From: Deltaproteobacteria bacterium
GTDB taxonomy: Bacteria; Desulfobacterota; Syntrophia; Syntrophales; UBA5619
NCBI GenBank assembly: GCA_026388345.1
Contig: JAPLJY010000030.1
Location: 1-27,490 of the forward strand
Reading direction: 5' to 3'
Length of the DNA: 27,490 nt
Shown here: one piece after another, positions 16,736-24,927 of the stretch
How the letters are laid out: every line of letters begins with the position of its first letter
Numbering within the stretch: the stretch's first letter is position 1
The notes under the pieces: model-generated
What the model saw: the letters and a program-made list of their open reading frames with translations, nothing else
The model's database searches: none
Told to the model about the DNA's origin: nothing
Program-made: the position numbers and the translations under genes

Positions 16736-17446
16736 ATGTGCGGACGTTTTATCCTTCTGACCGATCTCTCCGTAATCGTGGAATCCTTCCGCATCCGTGA
16801 GGCCGCCTGCGAGTACAGACCGGGCCATAACATCGCTCCGGGCCGACAGATTTCCGCGGTCATCCGGGACGAGGTCAACAAACTGGTCGACTTCCGCTGG
16901 GGTCTGATCCCGTCATGGGCCAAAGATCCGTCCGTCGGAAACAGGATGTTCAATGCCCGCGCGGAAACCTTTTCGGAAAAACCGAGTTTTCGGGAGGCCT
17001 TCAAAAAGCGCCGGTGTCTGATTGTGGCCGATGGATTCTATGAATGGCGAAAGCTTGGCCGGATCAAGACCCCCCTTCAGTTCACCCTCAAAACAGGCCT
17101 GCCTTTCGGTCTCGCCGGCCTTTATGAAACCTGGATCTCGCCGGAAAAGAAGCCTATCCATACCTGCACGATCATCACGACGGCGCCCAACGACCTCATC
17201 CGTCCCATCCACGACAGAATGCCGGTCATGGTCGGGAAAGGACTCGAAGACCTCTGGATGGATCCGAATGCCCGCAATCAAAAGGACCTGCTTTCGATCT
17301 TGAAACCCTATCCGGCGGAAGAGATGGAAGCGTCGGAGACAACCCTTTTGGACGGGAGACCCCTCCCTTTTGACGATGTAAAAATCGAGAACCATGGCGA
17401 TCCATTGGAAAGATCGATGGATGGGAGGTCATCATGTGCTGATTGA
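16736..17446 (+). CDS. SRAP-domain protein (YedK/HMCES family)
   Basis: 236 residues, usual length. The family covalently traps abasic sites in single-stranded DNA through Cys2, protecting forks. All key residues are visible: Cys2 in MCGRF (initiator Met removed to free the Cys), Asn73 in NARAET, Glu103 in ADGFYEW and His159 in PIHDRMPV. FRWGLIPSWAKD is a further signature. The start is fixed by the obligatory Met-Cys-Gly-Arg-Phe, although the ribosome binding site is weak. It stands alone between two intergenic gaps. No SOS box (CTG-N10-CAG) was recognised upstream. Confidence in the family is high. Confidence 0.95.
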   Translation: MCGRFILLTDLSVIVESFRIREAACEYRPGHNIAPGRQISAVIRDEVNKLVDFRWGLIPSWAKDPSVGNRMFNARAETFSEKPSFREAFKKRRCLIVADGFYEWRKLGRIKTPLQFTLKTGLPFGLAGLYETWISPEKKPIHTCTIITTAPNDLIRPIHDRMPVMVGKGLEDLWMDPNARNQKDLLSILKPYPAEEMEASETTLLDGRPLPFDDVKIENHGDPLERSMDGRSSCAD

Positions 17447-17466
17447 AAAAGCCATATTCTCAATCA
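17440..17466 (+). repeat. Inverted repeat TGATTGA / TCAATCA at the SRAP stop codon
   Basis: TGATTGA (17440-17446) and TCAATCA (17460-17466) flank a 13-base loop. The first arm contains the stop codon. A run of A follows rather than T, so it is not a standard terminator for the + strand. A second short hairpin, ACCAAT (17482-17487)/ATTGGT (17492-17497), lies just downstream. Confidence 0.3.
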
Positions 17467-17499
17467 AAAACGATGATATGGACCAATCCGAATTGGTTG

Positions 17500-17529
17500 T
17501 TGCTATTTGCAATTCATGTGTGTTATCAT
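17500..17529 (+). promoter_or_regulatory. Putative promoter for the OmpA-family gene
   Basis: TTGCTA (17500-17505), an 18-base spacer and TATCAT (17524-17529) stand in an AT-rich island about 90 bases before the start. CATAAT (17527-17532) overlaps as an alternative -10. The ACCAAT/ATTGGT inverted repeat (17482-17497) lies next to the -35 and could be an operator. Confidence 0.4.
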
Positions 17530-17619
17530 AATACATTAAATGGTCCATCGTTTCCCCTTCTACGGGAAGGCCGAGGAGAGGTTCTTGAATAGGAATATTG
17601 ATATCAGGAGGTGCACATC

Positions 17620-18906
17620 ATGAAAAAAATCATCATGGGTGTTGTCATGGTCATGCTGGCGGTCACTGTTACGGCCGGTCATGCGCAGGTGAGGGAGGGA
17701 TCCTTCTCCGTTACCCCTTTCATCGGCTGGTACACCTTTGAAGGCAATGAGAATCTCAAGAGCGACCCGGTTTACGGTCTTCGCGGCGGCTATAATTTCA
17801 CGAAAAACCTGGGCCTTGAGGGTTTCTTCAACTACGTGCAGACGGAAAGCACGTCTCTGGCCGGAAATCCCGTTATAAAGCTCTCTGGTTTTGGGATCGA
17901 AGGGCTTTACCACTTCATGCCTGAAAGCCGTCTTGTGCCCTTTTTGGCCGTGGGCGTCGGGGGGGGCCACTACAGAGGCTCCGGCGTGATCGACGACCGG
18001 AATAAACTCGCAGTCGATTACGGCGCCGGCCTCAAGTACTTCCTGACGGAGAACCTGGCCCTCAGGGCCGACGTCCGCCATGTCAATCCCTTCAACGACC
18101 ATTATAACGAGTTGCTCTACACGATCGGGCTCAACATCGCCTTTGGCGGTGCAAAGAAGGCCCTGCCGGAGGTTATGGCCACCCGGGCCGCCGAACCGGC
18201 CGCCCCTGCCAAGGTTGTCAAGGATACCGACGGCGATGGCGTTGTCGACGACCTCGACAAGTGCCCGGGAACGCCAGCCGGCGTGAAGGTGGACCAGGAC
18301 GGCTGCCCCCTTGACACCGATGGCGACGGCGTTTACGACTATCTGGACAAGTGTCCGGGGACGCCCGCGGGCGTGAAGGTGGACCGGGACGGCTGTCCCC
18401 TCGATACCGATGGCGATGGTGTTTACGACTATCTCGACAAGTGCCCCGGGACGCCCGCCGGTGTGAAGGTGGACCAGGACGGCTGTCCTCCCCCGGTTGT
18501 GCAGAAGGCCGTGCCCCAGGCGGCGAGCGCCATGGAGACCGCGATCGTGGAGAAGGGCAGGGTCACCCTGAACGTGGAATTCGACACAGCCAAGTCGACC
18601 ATCCGGAAGTCTTCGCAGGAGGAGATCGCCAAACTGGCGGCGGTCCTGAAGAAATTCACCGACCTCAAGATCCTGATCGAGGGGCATACCGACAACGTCG
18701 GATCGGCGAAATACAATGAGAAACTCTCCCAACAGCGGGCCGATGCAATCAAGAAGAACCTGGTGGAGAAGTACGGCATCGATGCATCGAGATTGAACAC
18801 GAAGGGCTACGGCCTGACCAAACCCGTTGCATCCAACGCCACGAAGGAAGGGCGTCAGAAAAACCGGAGGGTGGAAGCCGCCGCGGAATACATCATCAAG
18901 AAATAA
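17620..18906 (+). CDS. OmpA-family outer-membrane protein with thrombospondin type-3 repeats
   Basis: 428 residues. Signal peptide 1-22 (ending TAGHA). Residues 23-185 form an OmpA-like eight-strand barrel with alternating aromatic strands (SFSVTPFIGWYTFEG, VPFLAVGVGGGHYRG, LYTIGLNIAFGG). Residues 202-291 are three consecutive 30-residue TSP type-3 units (DTDGDGVYDYLDKCPGTPAG, then VKVDQDGCP), each with an Asp-rich calcium-binding loop and two Cys. Residues about 310-425 are the OmpA C-terminal peptidoglycan-binding domain (VEFDTAKSTI, EGHTDNVGSAKYNEKLSQQR). The protein ties the outer membrane to the cell wall. The ATG at 17620 follows AGGAGG; a GTG three codons upstream overlaps the binding site and is unlikely. 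A strong terminator lies just downstream. Confidence 0.93.
   Translation: MKKIIMGVVMVMLAVTVTAGHAQVREGSFSVTPFIGWYTFEGNENLKSDPVYGLRGGYNFTKNLGLEGFFNYVQTESTSLAGNPVIKLSGFGIEGLYHFMPESRLVPFLAVGVGGGHYRGSGVIDDRNKLAVDYGAGLKYFLTENLALRADVRHVNPFNDHYNELLYTIGLNIAFGGAKKALPEVMATRAAEPAAPAKVVKDTDGDGVVDDLDKCPGTPAGVKVDQDGCPLDTDGDGVYDYLDKCPGTPAGVKVDRDGCPLDTDGDGVYDYLDKCPGTPAGVKVDQDGCPPPVVQKAVPQAASAMETAIVEKGRVTLNVEFDTAKSTIRKSSQEEIAKLAAVLKKFTDLKILIEGHTDNVGSAKYNEKLSQQRADAIKKNLVEKYGIDASRLNTKGYGLTKPVASNATKEGRQKNRRVEAAAEYIIKK
18223..18492 (+). repeat. Three tandem 90-bp units encoding TSP type-3 repeats
   Basis: Units at 18223-18312, 18313-18402 and 18403-18492 are the same length and nearly identical in protein. They differ mainly by synonymous changes and VVDD versus VYDY. 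The identity suggests recent duplication or gene conversion within the gene. Copy number could vary between strains. Confidence 0.9.
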
Positions 18907-18929
18907 AAATAAAGAGTTTCAAACTTCTT

Positions 18930-18968
18930 AAGAGGCCGTACCGGCAGCACCCGTACGGCCTCTTTGTA
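18930..18968 (+). terminator. Rho-independent terminator after the OmpA-family gene
   Basis: AAGAGGCCGTAC (18930-18941) and GTACGGCCTCTT (18953-18964) form a perfect 12-bp stem with an 11-base loop, followed by TGTATT. It is 24 bases after the stop codon. The T-tract is short, so efficiency is uncertain. Confidence 0.8.
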
Positions 18969-19059
18969 TTGTCCCGGCAAGCGCTGCGCCAACGACCTCT
19001 GGTCCGATGCCGTCGCCGCCGGGCAGCACAACGATGCGCAATGAAAAAGTGCCTTGATC

Positions 19060-19088
19060 TTGGGAAATAACTAAGTTAGTTCTATAAA
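19060..19088 (+). promoter_or_regulatory. Promoter with palindrome in its spacer, upstream of the phospholipase/nuclease-like gene
   Basis: TTGGGA (19060-19065), a 17-base spacer and TATAAA (19083-19088) precede the start at 19163. The spacer holds AACTAA-G-TTAGTT (19069-19081), an exact inverted repeat in the position where a repressor or MerR-like activator would bind. Confidence 0.5.
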
Positions 19089-19162
19089 AATCTGTGACGG
19101 CAGTGTCTCGTTTCTTCACGAGTGATCCGATCTGTTTACCCGGTTGCCAAGGAGGTGGTGCC

Positions 19163-20521
19163 GTGAAAATAAATCTGTTGAGGAGAAAAGGAATCGCATT
19201 GCTGTCCCTTGTGCTCATGGCCCTTCTTCCGGAGGCGGCGCTTATGGCCTGGAGCGAGCATCCTCTGATTTCCCGCCCGGTGATTTCTTCGATGCCGGAG
19301 GCGCGTGACGCCAAAACCGTCCCGGTGGAAAGCCTTGACGCCTTCATCAGGGTCGAGGGGAAAAGCCTCGAAAGACTTCTGTCCGAAGAGGAGGCATGGG
19401 CAAAAACGAATCTCCGGTGGTATCCGCCGCTGCCGGCTTCCCTGACTTTCAGGGCTGATGGCAGTCCCGACGACATCCGCCGGCGGTTCTGCAATGCAAT
19501 CCGGATGAACCCCACGGTCAATTTTCCCCTCTACCTGCAACGGGTTCCCGGGGAGGAGAACAAAGGAATGTCGTTGCTTCTGCCCGGCAGTATCAGCTTT
19601 CTTCGTGACACGTCCGACTGGAACGCCTCTGCCATTGCAGGGTTGAAGGCCGGTGAGATGGTGAGGCCCCTCGATGTGGCGGTCTCCGCTACGGATGATC
19701 CGGACCTTCTCGGGCTGGATATCGGTCTCTTTGAGGACAATGGCACCGATTTCGGAAAGACCTACGGATTCGGGCGCCAACCCTTCGGCAATCCCAAACT
19801 GGAATATGGCAGCCAGGCGCCTTTTCACATGGGATTTTACCATGAATCGGAGATCATCTATTTTTTTGCGGGCTTTCTGAAAAAGACATACCCCGAATAC
19901 CGCATCCATCTCTACAAGAGGCTCGCGCAACTCGCCTTTGAAACCGGACATCCCTATTGGGGATGGCGATTTACGGGCTGGGGACTTCACTACCTGGGCG
20001 ACCTTGCTCAACCCTATCACGCCGCTGCGCTTCCGGGCGTGAGCACCGTGCAGGCACTCTGGATCAACACGACGGACATGATCGGCATTCATGGACCCAA
20101 GGCCGATGCCGTGCAGCTCGTCTCCAACCGGCATACGGCGCTCGAAAAGTTCGTCCAGATCATCCTGAAGCGGGCGTATCAGAAGGGGGAAACCAACAAC
20201 CCGATCCTTGCGGCTCTGCGGTCCGCCGATGACGCATCTCCGTACGAGGATACCGTCCCGCGGCTCGTGGTTGCCGGGATGGCCCATGCAAAGGCGGAAG
20301 AAACAGACAGGATCCTGGAGGACTGCATGCCGCGGAAATTCGTCTCGGATCCCGGTTTCGAGCTTGGAACCAGCGGGGAGAGGGGACAAATCGTGGAAAA
20401 GATGCTGGCGGAAAAAGGCAGGCCGGCGATAGACCGGCAAACCCTTTGGGTACGGGATCTATTGATACCCTTTGCCGCAAATGGAAAGAGCTATGTCCGT
20501 GCAATCCTGGAGCGGCGATAA
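19163..20521 (+). CDS. Exported zinc phospholipase C / S1-P1 nuclease-like hydrolase
   Basis: 452 residues from GTG 19163, which has AAGGAGG upstream; the open frame before it lacks a signal. The signal peptide covers residues 1-29 (ALLSLVLMALLPEAALMA), and Trp30 would be the first mature residue. In zinc phospholipase C and S1/P1 nuclease the N-terminal Trp binds a zinc ion, so this fits well. Further ligand candidates: His33; His276 and Asp280 in GLHYLGD (HxxxD); His286 in QPYH; and His324/Glu328 in NRHTALEKF (HxxxE). The spacing H-4-D-6-H equals that of B. cereus phospholipase C (118/122/128). The protein is longer than both reference families. The substrate (lipid or nucleic acid) cannot be decided from sequence. 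A terminator follows. Confidence 0.75.
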   Translation: MKINLLRRKGIALLSLVLMALLPEAALMAWSEHPLISRPVISSMPEARDAKTVPVESLDAFIRVEGKSLERLLSEEEAWAKTNLRWYPPLPASLTFRADGSPDDIRRRFCNAIRMNPTVNFPLYLQRVPGEENKGMSLLLPGSISFLRDTSDWNASAIAGLKAGEMVRPLDVAVSATDDPDLLGLDIGLFEDNGTDFGKTYGFGRQPFGNPKLEYGSQAPFHMGFYHESEIIYFFAGFLKKTYPEYRIHLYKRLAQLAFETGHPYWGWRFTGWGLHYLGDLAQPYHAAALPGVSTVQALWINTTDMIGIHGPKADAVQLVSNRHTALEKFVQIILKRAYQKGETNNPILAALRSADDASPYEDTVPRLVVAGMAHAKAEETDRILEDCMPRKFVSDPGFELGTSGERGQIVEKMLAEKGRPAIDRQTLWVRDLLIPFAANGKSYVRAILERR

Positions 20522-20556
20522 AGGGCTCAAACATTGAGACTGGCGGTGACGCCTCC

Positions 20557-20578
20557 GGGGACGCGATCGTCCCCTTTA
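20557..20578 (+). terminator. Terminator-like hairpin after the phospholipase/nuclease-like gene
   Basis: GGGGACG (20557-20563), loop CGAT, CGTCCCC (20568-20574), then TTTAT. A perfect 7-bp GC stem and short T run sit 36 bases after the stop codon. Confidence 0.65.
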
Positions 20579-20695
20579 TCGATGCAATAAAGGACAGAGA
20601 ATGCCCTTGACTTCCCCCCCCCCGCCTCTCTTATGTTGCCGGGTATAACAACGCTGCAGCGCGTCCCGATTCAAGTTCGCGCAGGGAACATCCGA

Positions 20696-20701
20696 TATAA
20701 T
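20696..20701 (+). promoter_or_regulatory. Possible -10 hexamer TATAAT before the binding-protein gene
   Basis: TATAAT stands about 95 bases before the start at 20795. No good -35 lies at the right distance. Upstream is a perfect palindrome CGCTGCAGCG (20652-20661) and a run of ten C (20614-20623). Confidence 0.3.
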
Positions 20702-20794
20702 CAAGGGAGTTGTCCCGGATGCGCACCGTCAGGCGAGGCCGGACAAGCATCAGGGCGGGGTTGCCGTCGTCGGCGGCCATGAGACAAAGGGGTG

Positions 20795-21637
20795 ATGAAA
20801 TTGAAAGGGTTCCGTTTGGATACATTTTCCCGCCGGTTTTGGTCGACGCTTGCGGCCTGGATTCTCCTTGCGGCGCCGGTTTTCGGGGAGACGCTGACCA
20901 TTCCGGGTACGGGGGCGTGCGAGCCCGTTCTGGCGGAACTGGCGGCGGCCTTCAACCGGGGCAATCCGGAAGATCAGGTCACCGTTCCGCCGAGCACGGG
21001 ATCGGGGGGAGGAATCAGCTCCGTCCTCAACGAGGAAGCTTCACTGGCGCGGGTGGCGCGGCGTCTCAAGACGGAGGAAGAGCGGCAGGGGCTTGTATCG
21101 ATCGTTTTCGCCCGCGACGCGGTCGCGTTCGTCGTCGGCCGGCAGGTGAAGGTTTCAAACCTGAGCGCCAGTCAGTTAGAGGCGATTTTTTCAGGGAAGA
21201 TCGACAACTGGAAGGATGTCGGCGGTCAGGAGGGCAAAATCCGGGTGATCACGAGGGAACCGGGCGATTCGAGCCTCATCGTCATCCAGGAGCATCTCAA
21301 GGGGTTCCGGAACATCGTTTTTGCCCCCAATGCGAAGGTTATCCTCTTCGACCGGGCCGCCGTGGAGACGCTGGACAAATACAAAAACGCCATCGGATTC
21401 ATTACGACCTCTTCCGCGAAGTGGTCCAAGGGGGGCATCCGACCCATCTCTCTGGACGGCGTCGCCCCTGCGCGGGAGAACGTCCTGTCGAGGAAATACC
21501 GCCTCACGGAAGAATACGCCCTGATCTACAAGAAGAACCTGAAACCTGCGGACCGGAAGTTCATCGACTTCGTTTTTTCAGGAGAGGGCAGAAAGGTCAT
21601 CGAGGGCAACGGCCTCATCGCCCTCGATCGGAGATGA
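20795..21637 (+). CDS. PstS-like periplasmic solute-binding protein
   Basis: 280 residues from ATG 20795; a GTG immediately before it is also possible. A signal peptide is clear: basic start, [17 protein letters not shown], cleavage near residue 31. The mature part opens with [20 protein letters not shown] and [14 protein letters not shown], the phosphate-type binding-protein signature (GSG or similar loops that hold an oxyanion). It continues with [17 protein letters not shown] and ITREPGDSS, which match PstS (IF.G.I..W....). The protein is shorter than PstS, and no pstCAB transporter genes follow. Instead it ends four bases before a hybrid sensor kinase. It may therefore deliver a ligand signal to the kinase rather than feed a transporter (inference). 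Ligand: probably an oxyanion. Confidence 0.85.
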   Translation: MKLKGFRLDTFSRRFWSTLAAWILLAAPVFGETLTIPGTGACEPVLAELAAAFNRGNPEDQVTVPPSTGSGGGISSVLNEEASLARVARRLKTEEERQGLVSIVFARDAVAFVVGRQVKVSNLSASQLEAIFSGKIDNWKDVGGQEGKIRVITREPGDSSLIVIQEHLKGFRNIVFAPNAKVILFDRAAVETLDKYKNAIGFITTSSAKWSKGGIRPISLDGVAPARENVLSRKYRLTEEYALIYKKNLKPADRKFIDFVFSGEGRKVIEGNGLIALDRR

Positions 21638-21641
21638 TTCC

Positions 21642-23986
21642 ATGAAGTGGCGTAAGAGTCTCCTTGTTCCCATCATCATCCTGCTGGTGGTGATCGCCCT
21701 GACGACCCTACTGATCGGGTATCGGATCAGCCTGTCCAATCTGAGCGATTCCCAGGCAGCCAGGGAGAAGGACAAGGTGGCCGGCATCCATTCCTTCGCC
21801 CAGGCGATCATCAGCATAGATGTGGCCAGACTGACGGCCATCGCCAGCCATCTCAAAAAGGATCCGCGATTGTCACAGGTCCTTGCCGCATCCACCGCGG
21901 CGAAGGGGGACGCCGCCCTCAGAAAGATCACGGATGAACTCTATGAAGGGCTCGGCATGGATATTCTGGCGGTTACCGATGCCCGGGGAATCAACCTCTA
22001 CTCGCCCGGGAATGGTGAGACAAGGCGGGATCTCAGCGGGATCTGGGGAATGGATGAGGCCCTCGACGGCCGGGAAATGGTTGCCACCGACCAGGGACCG
22101 CGGGGATTCGTGATCCGTGTGATTGACCCCGTCTTTCGGGGAAAGGATCTCCAGGGCACGATCATCGCCGGGATCGCAATCAATGACGCCTTTGCCAGAC
22201 GTCTGGCCGAGGGGACGGGGAGCCGGATCTTCTTCGGTTCGGCATCCGGCGTGGTCGCGGCCTCAGCCCCCCTCCAAGAGGGGTTCAAGATCGACAATGA
22301 ACTGGTGAAACACACCCTCCTCGACAAAAGATCGACGGTGATCCTGGATCCCGGGGAGAAGCGGATCCGCCTTTACGCCCCCATCTTCGTCGTGGATACA
22401 CACTTCTGCCTTGTGGTCGACAGCGATGTCTCTCGGATGTACCTCCTCCTGGAGAAGAGCCGGTCCCAGCTGCTGATGGTTTCCGCGGCCGTCCTGTTCT
22501 TTGTGGCGATCCTCGGCTCCCTGCTCGCGTTTTGGCTCACCAGACCCTTGCGGGGCTTGAGGTTGAGAGCCGAGGGGGTGATCCGGGAATATGCGCTGGC
22601 GGAACCGGCGGCCGTGGCTCCGGGAAACGAGGTGGAGACCCTGGTTCGGGCCTTCGACCAGATGGAGTCCACCGTAAGGGAACACATCGGGGCCGCAGTG
22701 AAAGCCAACGTCGAACTGGAGAAAGCCCGCGGGGAGCTTGAGGTCCGCGTCCGGGAAAGAACGGCCGAACTGGTGCAGGCCAAGGATGCGGCGGAAGCGG
22801 CGAACCGTGCGAAGTCGCAATTTCTGGCGAACATGAGCCACGAGATCCGGACGCCGATGAACGGGGTGCTCGGTTTCCTGGAGCTGCTCCGGGACGACCG
22901 GCTGGACGGGCAGCAACGGGAGTATGTCGATATGGCGCTCACCTCCGGGGAGACGCTGCTCCAGCTGATCAACGACATCCTCGATTTTTCGAAGATCGAG
23001 GCGGGCAAGTTGGAGATGGTGGAGACTGAACTTGATCTCCGCCGGCTGGTGGGGGAGGTGATCGATTTCTTCGGTGGGCAGGCGCGCGGCAAGGGGATCG
23101 AATTGACCTGCCACATCGATGCCGGGGCGCCTTCGGTCCTCCGGGGGGACCCGGTGCGGCTGCGGCAGATCCTGGTCAACCTGCTGGGGAACGCGGTCAA
23201 GTTCACCGAGCGGGGGGAGGTGACGGTGCGGGTATCCGCCGAGGATCAGGATGTACGATCGGTTCTGCTGCGGTTCGAGGTCCGGGATACGGGGATGGGG
23301 ATCTCTCCGGAGGCCCTTCCGAGGATTTTTCACGCCTTTTCCCAGGAGGACGGGTCCACGACACGAAAGTTCGGGGGAACGGGACTGGGTCTCACGATAG
23401 CCCGACAACTGGTCCAGATGATGGGTGGAGAGATCGACGTCAAAAGCGTTCCGGGGGGGGCTCCACGTTCTGGTTTACGGCGCGACTCGATCGGCCGGAA
23501 TCCGTTGCCGCTCAGGTGGCGCCGTGCCCTTTGCCGCATCAGGAGCCCGGGGTTCCGGCTGCGTCGCCAGGCGACCACCGGCTCGGAAAGGGGCGCTTTT
23601 CCTCTTTCCGGATCCTTCTGGTGGAGGACAACCCCGTCAACCAGGCGGTGACCGGGGCGATGATCGAGTATTTCGGTTGCCGGGCGGATGTGGTGGGGAA
23701 CGGACGGGAGGCGCTGGCGGCGGTTGCCGGTGCCGTGTACGACCTGATCCTGATGGACTGTCAGATGCCGGAAATGGACGGTTACGATGCGACGCGGGCG
23801 ATCCGGGAGCGGGAGGCCGCCTGTGACGGTGAAATCCGCCGCATCCCGATCGTGGCGCTGACGGCCCATGCCATGGAAGGGGACCGGGAGATCTGCCTTG
23901 AAGCGGGGATGGACGATTACCTGAGCAAACCTTACAAACCCGACCAACTTTCCGTCGTCCTCGCAAGATGGCTGACTCCCGCGTAG
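21642..23986 (+). pseudogene. Hybrid sensor histidine kinase, split by a one-base frameshift in a G8 tract
   Basis: The first frame (21642-23651) encodes TM1 (about 8-28), a Cache-like periplasmic domain (about 45-270), TM2 (about 276-300), HAMP, coiled-coil, HisKA with His400 in [10 protein letters not shown], and HATPase_c ([36 protein letters not shown]). After VKSVPGG it turns into unrelated Arg-rich sequence. The expected continuation [10 protein letters not shown] is present in the frame whose codon starts at 23459. It runs on to a receiver domain ([14 protein letters not shown]; Asp codon 23756 in LILMDCQMPEMDG; KPYKPDQ) and a stop at 23986. The break is at G8, 23453-23460; nine G would give one 781-residue protein. 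The cause could be sequencing error, true mutation, phase variation or ribosomal frameshifting. It follows the PstS-like gene by four bases. Confidence 0.85.
23453..23460 (+). other. G8 homopolymer at the kinase/receiver frame break
   Basis: Eight consecutive G after CC. Adding one G restores PGGGSTFWF and the entire downstream receiver frame; the total then divides exactly into 782 codons. Long G runs slip readily in replication, in sequencing and on the ribosome. Confidence 0.9.
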
Positions 23987-24051
23987 AGTTCCCGGACGGG
24001 TTTCCGGAGGCGGATCCCGGCTGCGAACAGGTGAAGAAAGGAATGGGTATC

Positions 24052-24912
24052 ATGGTTAAACCGTTACAGGGTCTCTCCTGCCGCATCCTGCTCGTGGAAG
24101 ATGAACCCATGATCCAGGCGGTCGGAAAGGCGATGCTGGAGCATTGTGATTGCCGGGTGGATGTCGTCGCAAACGGCCGCCAGGCGGTGGAGGCCTTTTC
24201 CCGGCAGCGGTACGACGTCATATTCATGGATTGCCAGATGCCGGAAATGAACGGTTTTGAAGCCACGGGTTTGATCCGGGAGATGGAAGCCGGGAACCGG
24301 GTGGGAGGGGCGGCGGGCCGCATCCCGATTGTGGCCCTGACGGGCTATACCGGTGAAGAAGAGAGGGAGCGTTGCCTGGCAGCGGGAATGGATGATTATC
24401 TGGGCAAGCCCTTCACCATGAGCGGTATCCGGGCCATACTCGAGCGATGGGTCGACCGCCGGGATGCGGTCTCTGCGGAGGGGAAAGGAAACGAGGGCTC
24501 CCAGGGCGTCGACGCGGATCGGTCCACGCAGGAAGGGGCCGGGCGGCAGGAAGAGCCATCTGTCATAGACGAAAAGACTCTCAAGATGATCGCTTCACTG
24601 GCACCGTTGGGATCGGAGGGCCTGCTCAAAAGCGTCATAGGCCTCTACCTCGACAGTTCCGTAACGCTGATGGCTGGTATTCGCGAGGCCATCAAGGCGA
24701 AGGATACCGCCGCCCTCCACCGGGCCGCCCACACCCTCAAATCTTCCAGTGCGAATCTCGGGGCCGTGACATTTGCCGGCATCTGCAAGGAACTGGAGAT
24801 GATGGGGCGCAACAACGCCGTGGAGGAGGCCGGGGCCCTCCAGGCGGTTTTGATCTGGGAGTATCAGCGGGTGCGGGAGGCCCTGGAAAGGCGCGCAAAT
24901 CGCATTCCGTGA
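24052..24912 (+). CDS. Receiver-HPt phosphotransfer protein
   Basis: 286 residues from ATG 24052, with AAAGGA about nine bases upstream. Alternative starts at 24043 and 23968 exist; the last overlaps the kinase. The N-terminal receiver domain (CRILLVEDEPMIQAVGKAML) has phospho-acceptor Asp60 in VIFMDCQMPEMNG and the conserved Lys in LGKPFTMSG. An acidic, Gly/Gln-rich linker (about 145-180) leads to an HPt domain with phospho-His227 in AAHTLKSSSANLGA. Its receiver is a clear duplicate of the one in the kinase just upstream: both contain MDCQMPEM and MDDYL.KP. The pair therefore gives a His-Asp-Asp-His set of phosphorelay modules. The final output regulator is not in this cassette. Confidence 0.92.
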   Translation: MVKPLQGLSCRILLVEDEPMIQAVGKAMLEHCDCRVDVVANGRQAVEAFSRQRYDVIFMDCQMPEMNGFEATGLIREMEAGNRVGGAAGRIPIVALTGYTGEEERERCLAAGMDDYLGKPFTMSGIRAILERWVDRRDAVSAEGKGNEGSQGVDADRSTQEGAGRQEEPSVIDEKTLKMIASLAPLGSEGLLKSVIGLYLDSSVTLMAGIREAIKAKDTAALHRAAHTLKSSSANLGAVTFAGICKELEMMGRNNAVEEAGALQAVLIWEYQRVREALERRANRIP

Positions 24913-24927
24913 ACGGACGGGGATCCG

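Noticed and set aside
16501..17004. Minus-strand frames opposite the SRAP gene
   Set aside because: Antisense to a gene with all catalytic residues intact.
18223..18492. Regular repeats as a CRISPR array
   Set aside because: The 90-bp units are contiguous, in frame and encode TSP3 motifs; there are no spacers.
20710..21645. 311-codon frame over the PstS-like gene
   Set aside because: Gly/Arg/Pro-rich shadow; the signal peptide and binding-protein motifs are in the other frame.
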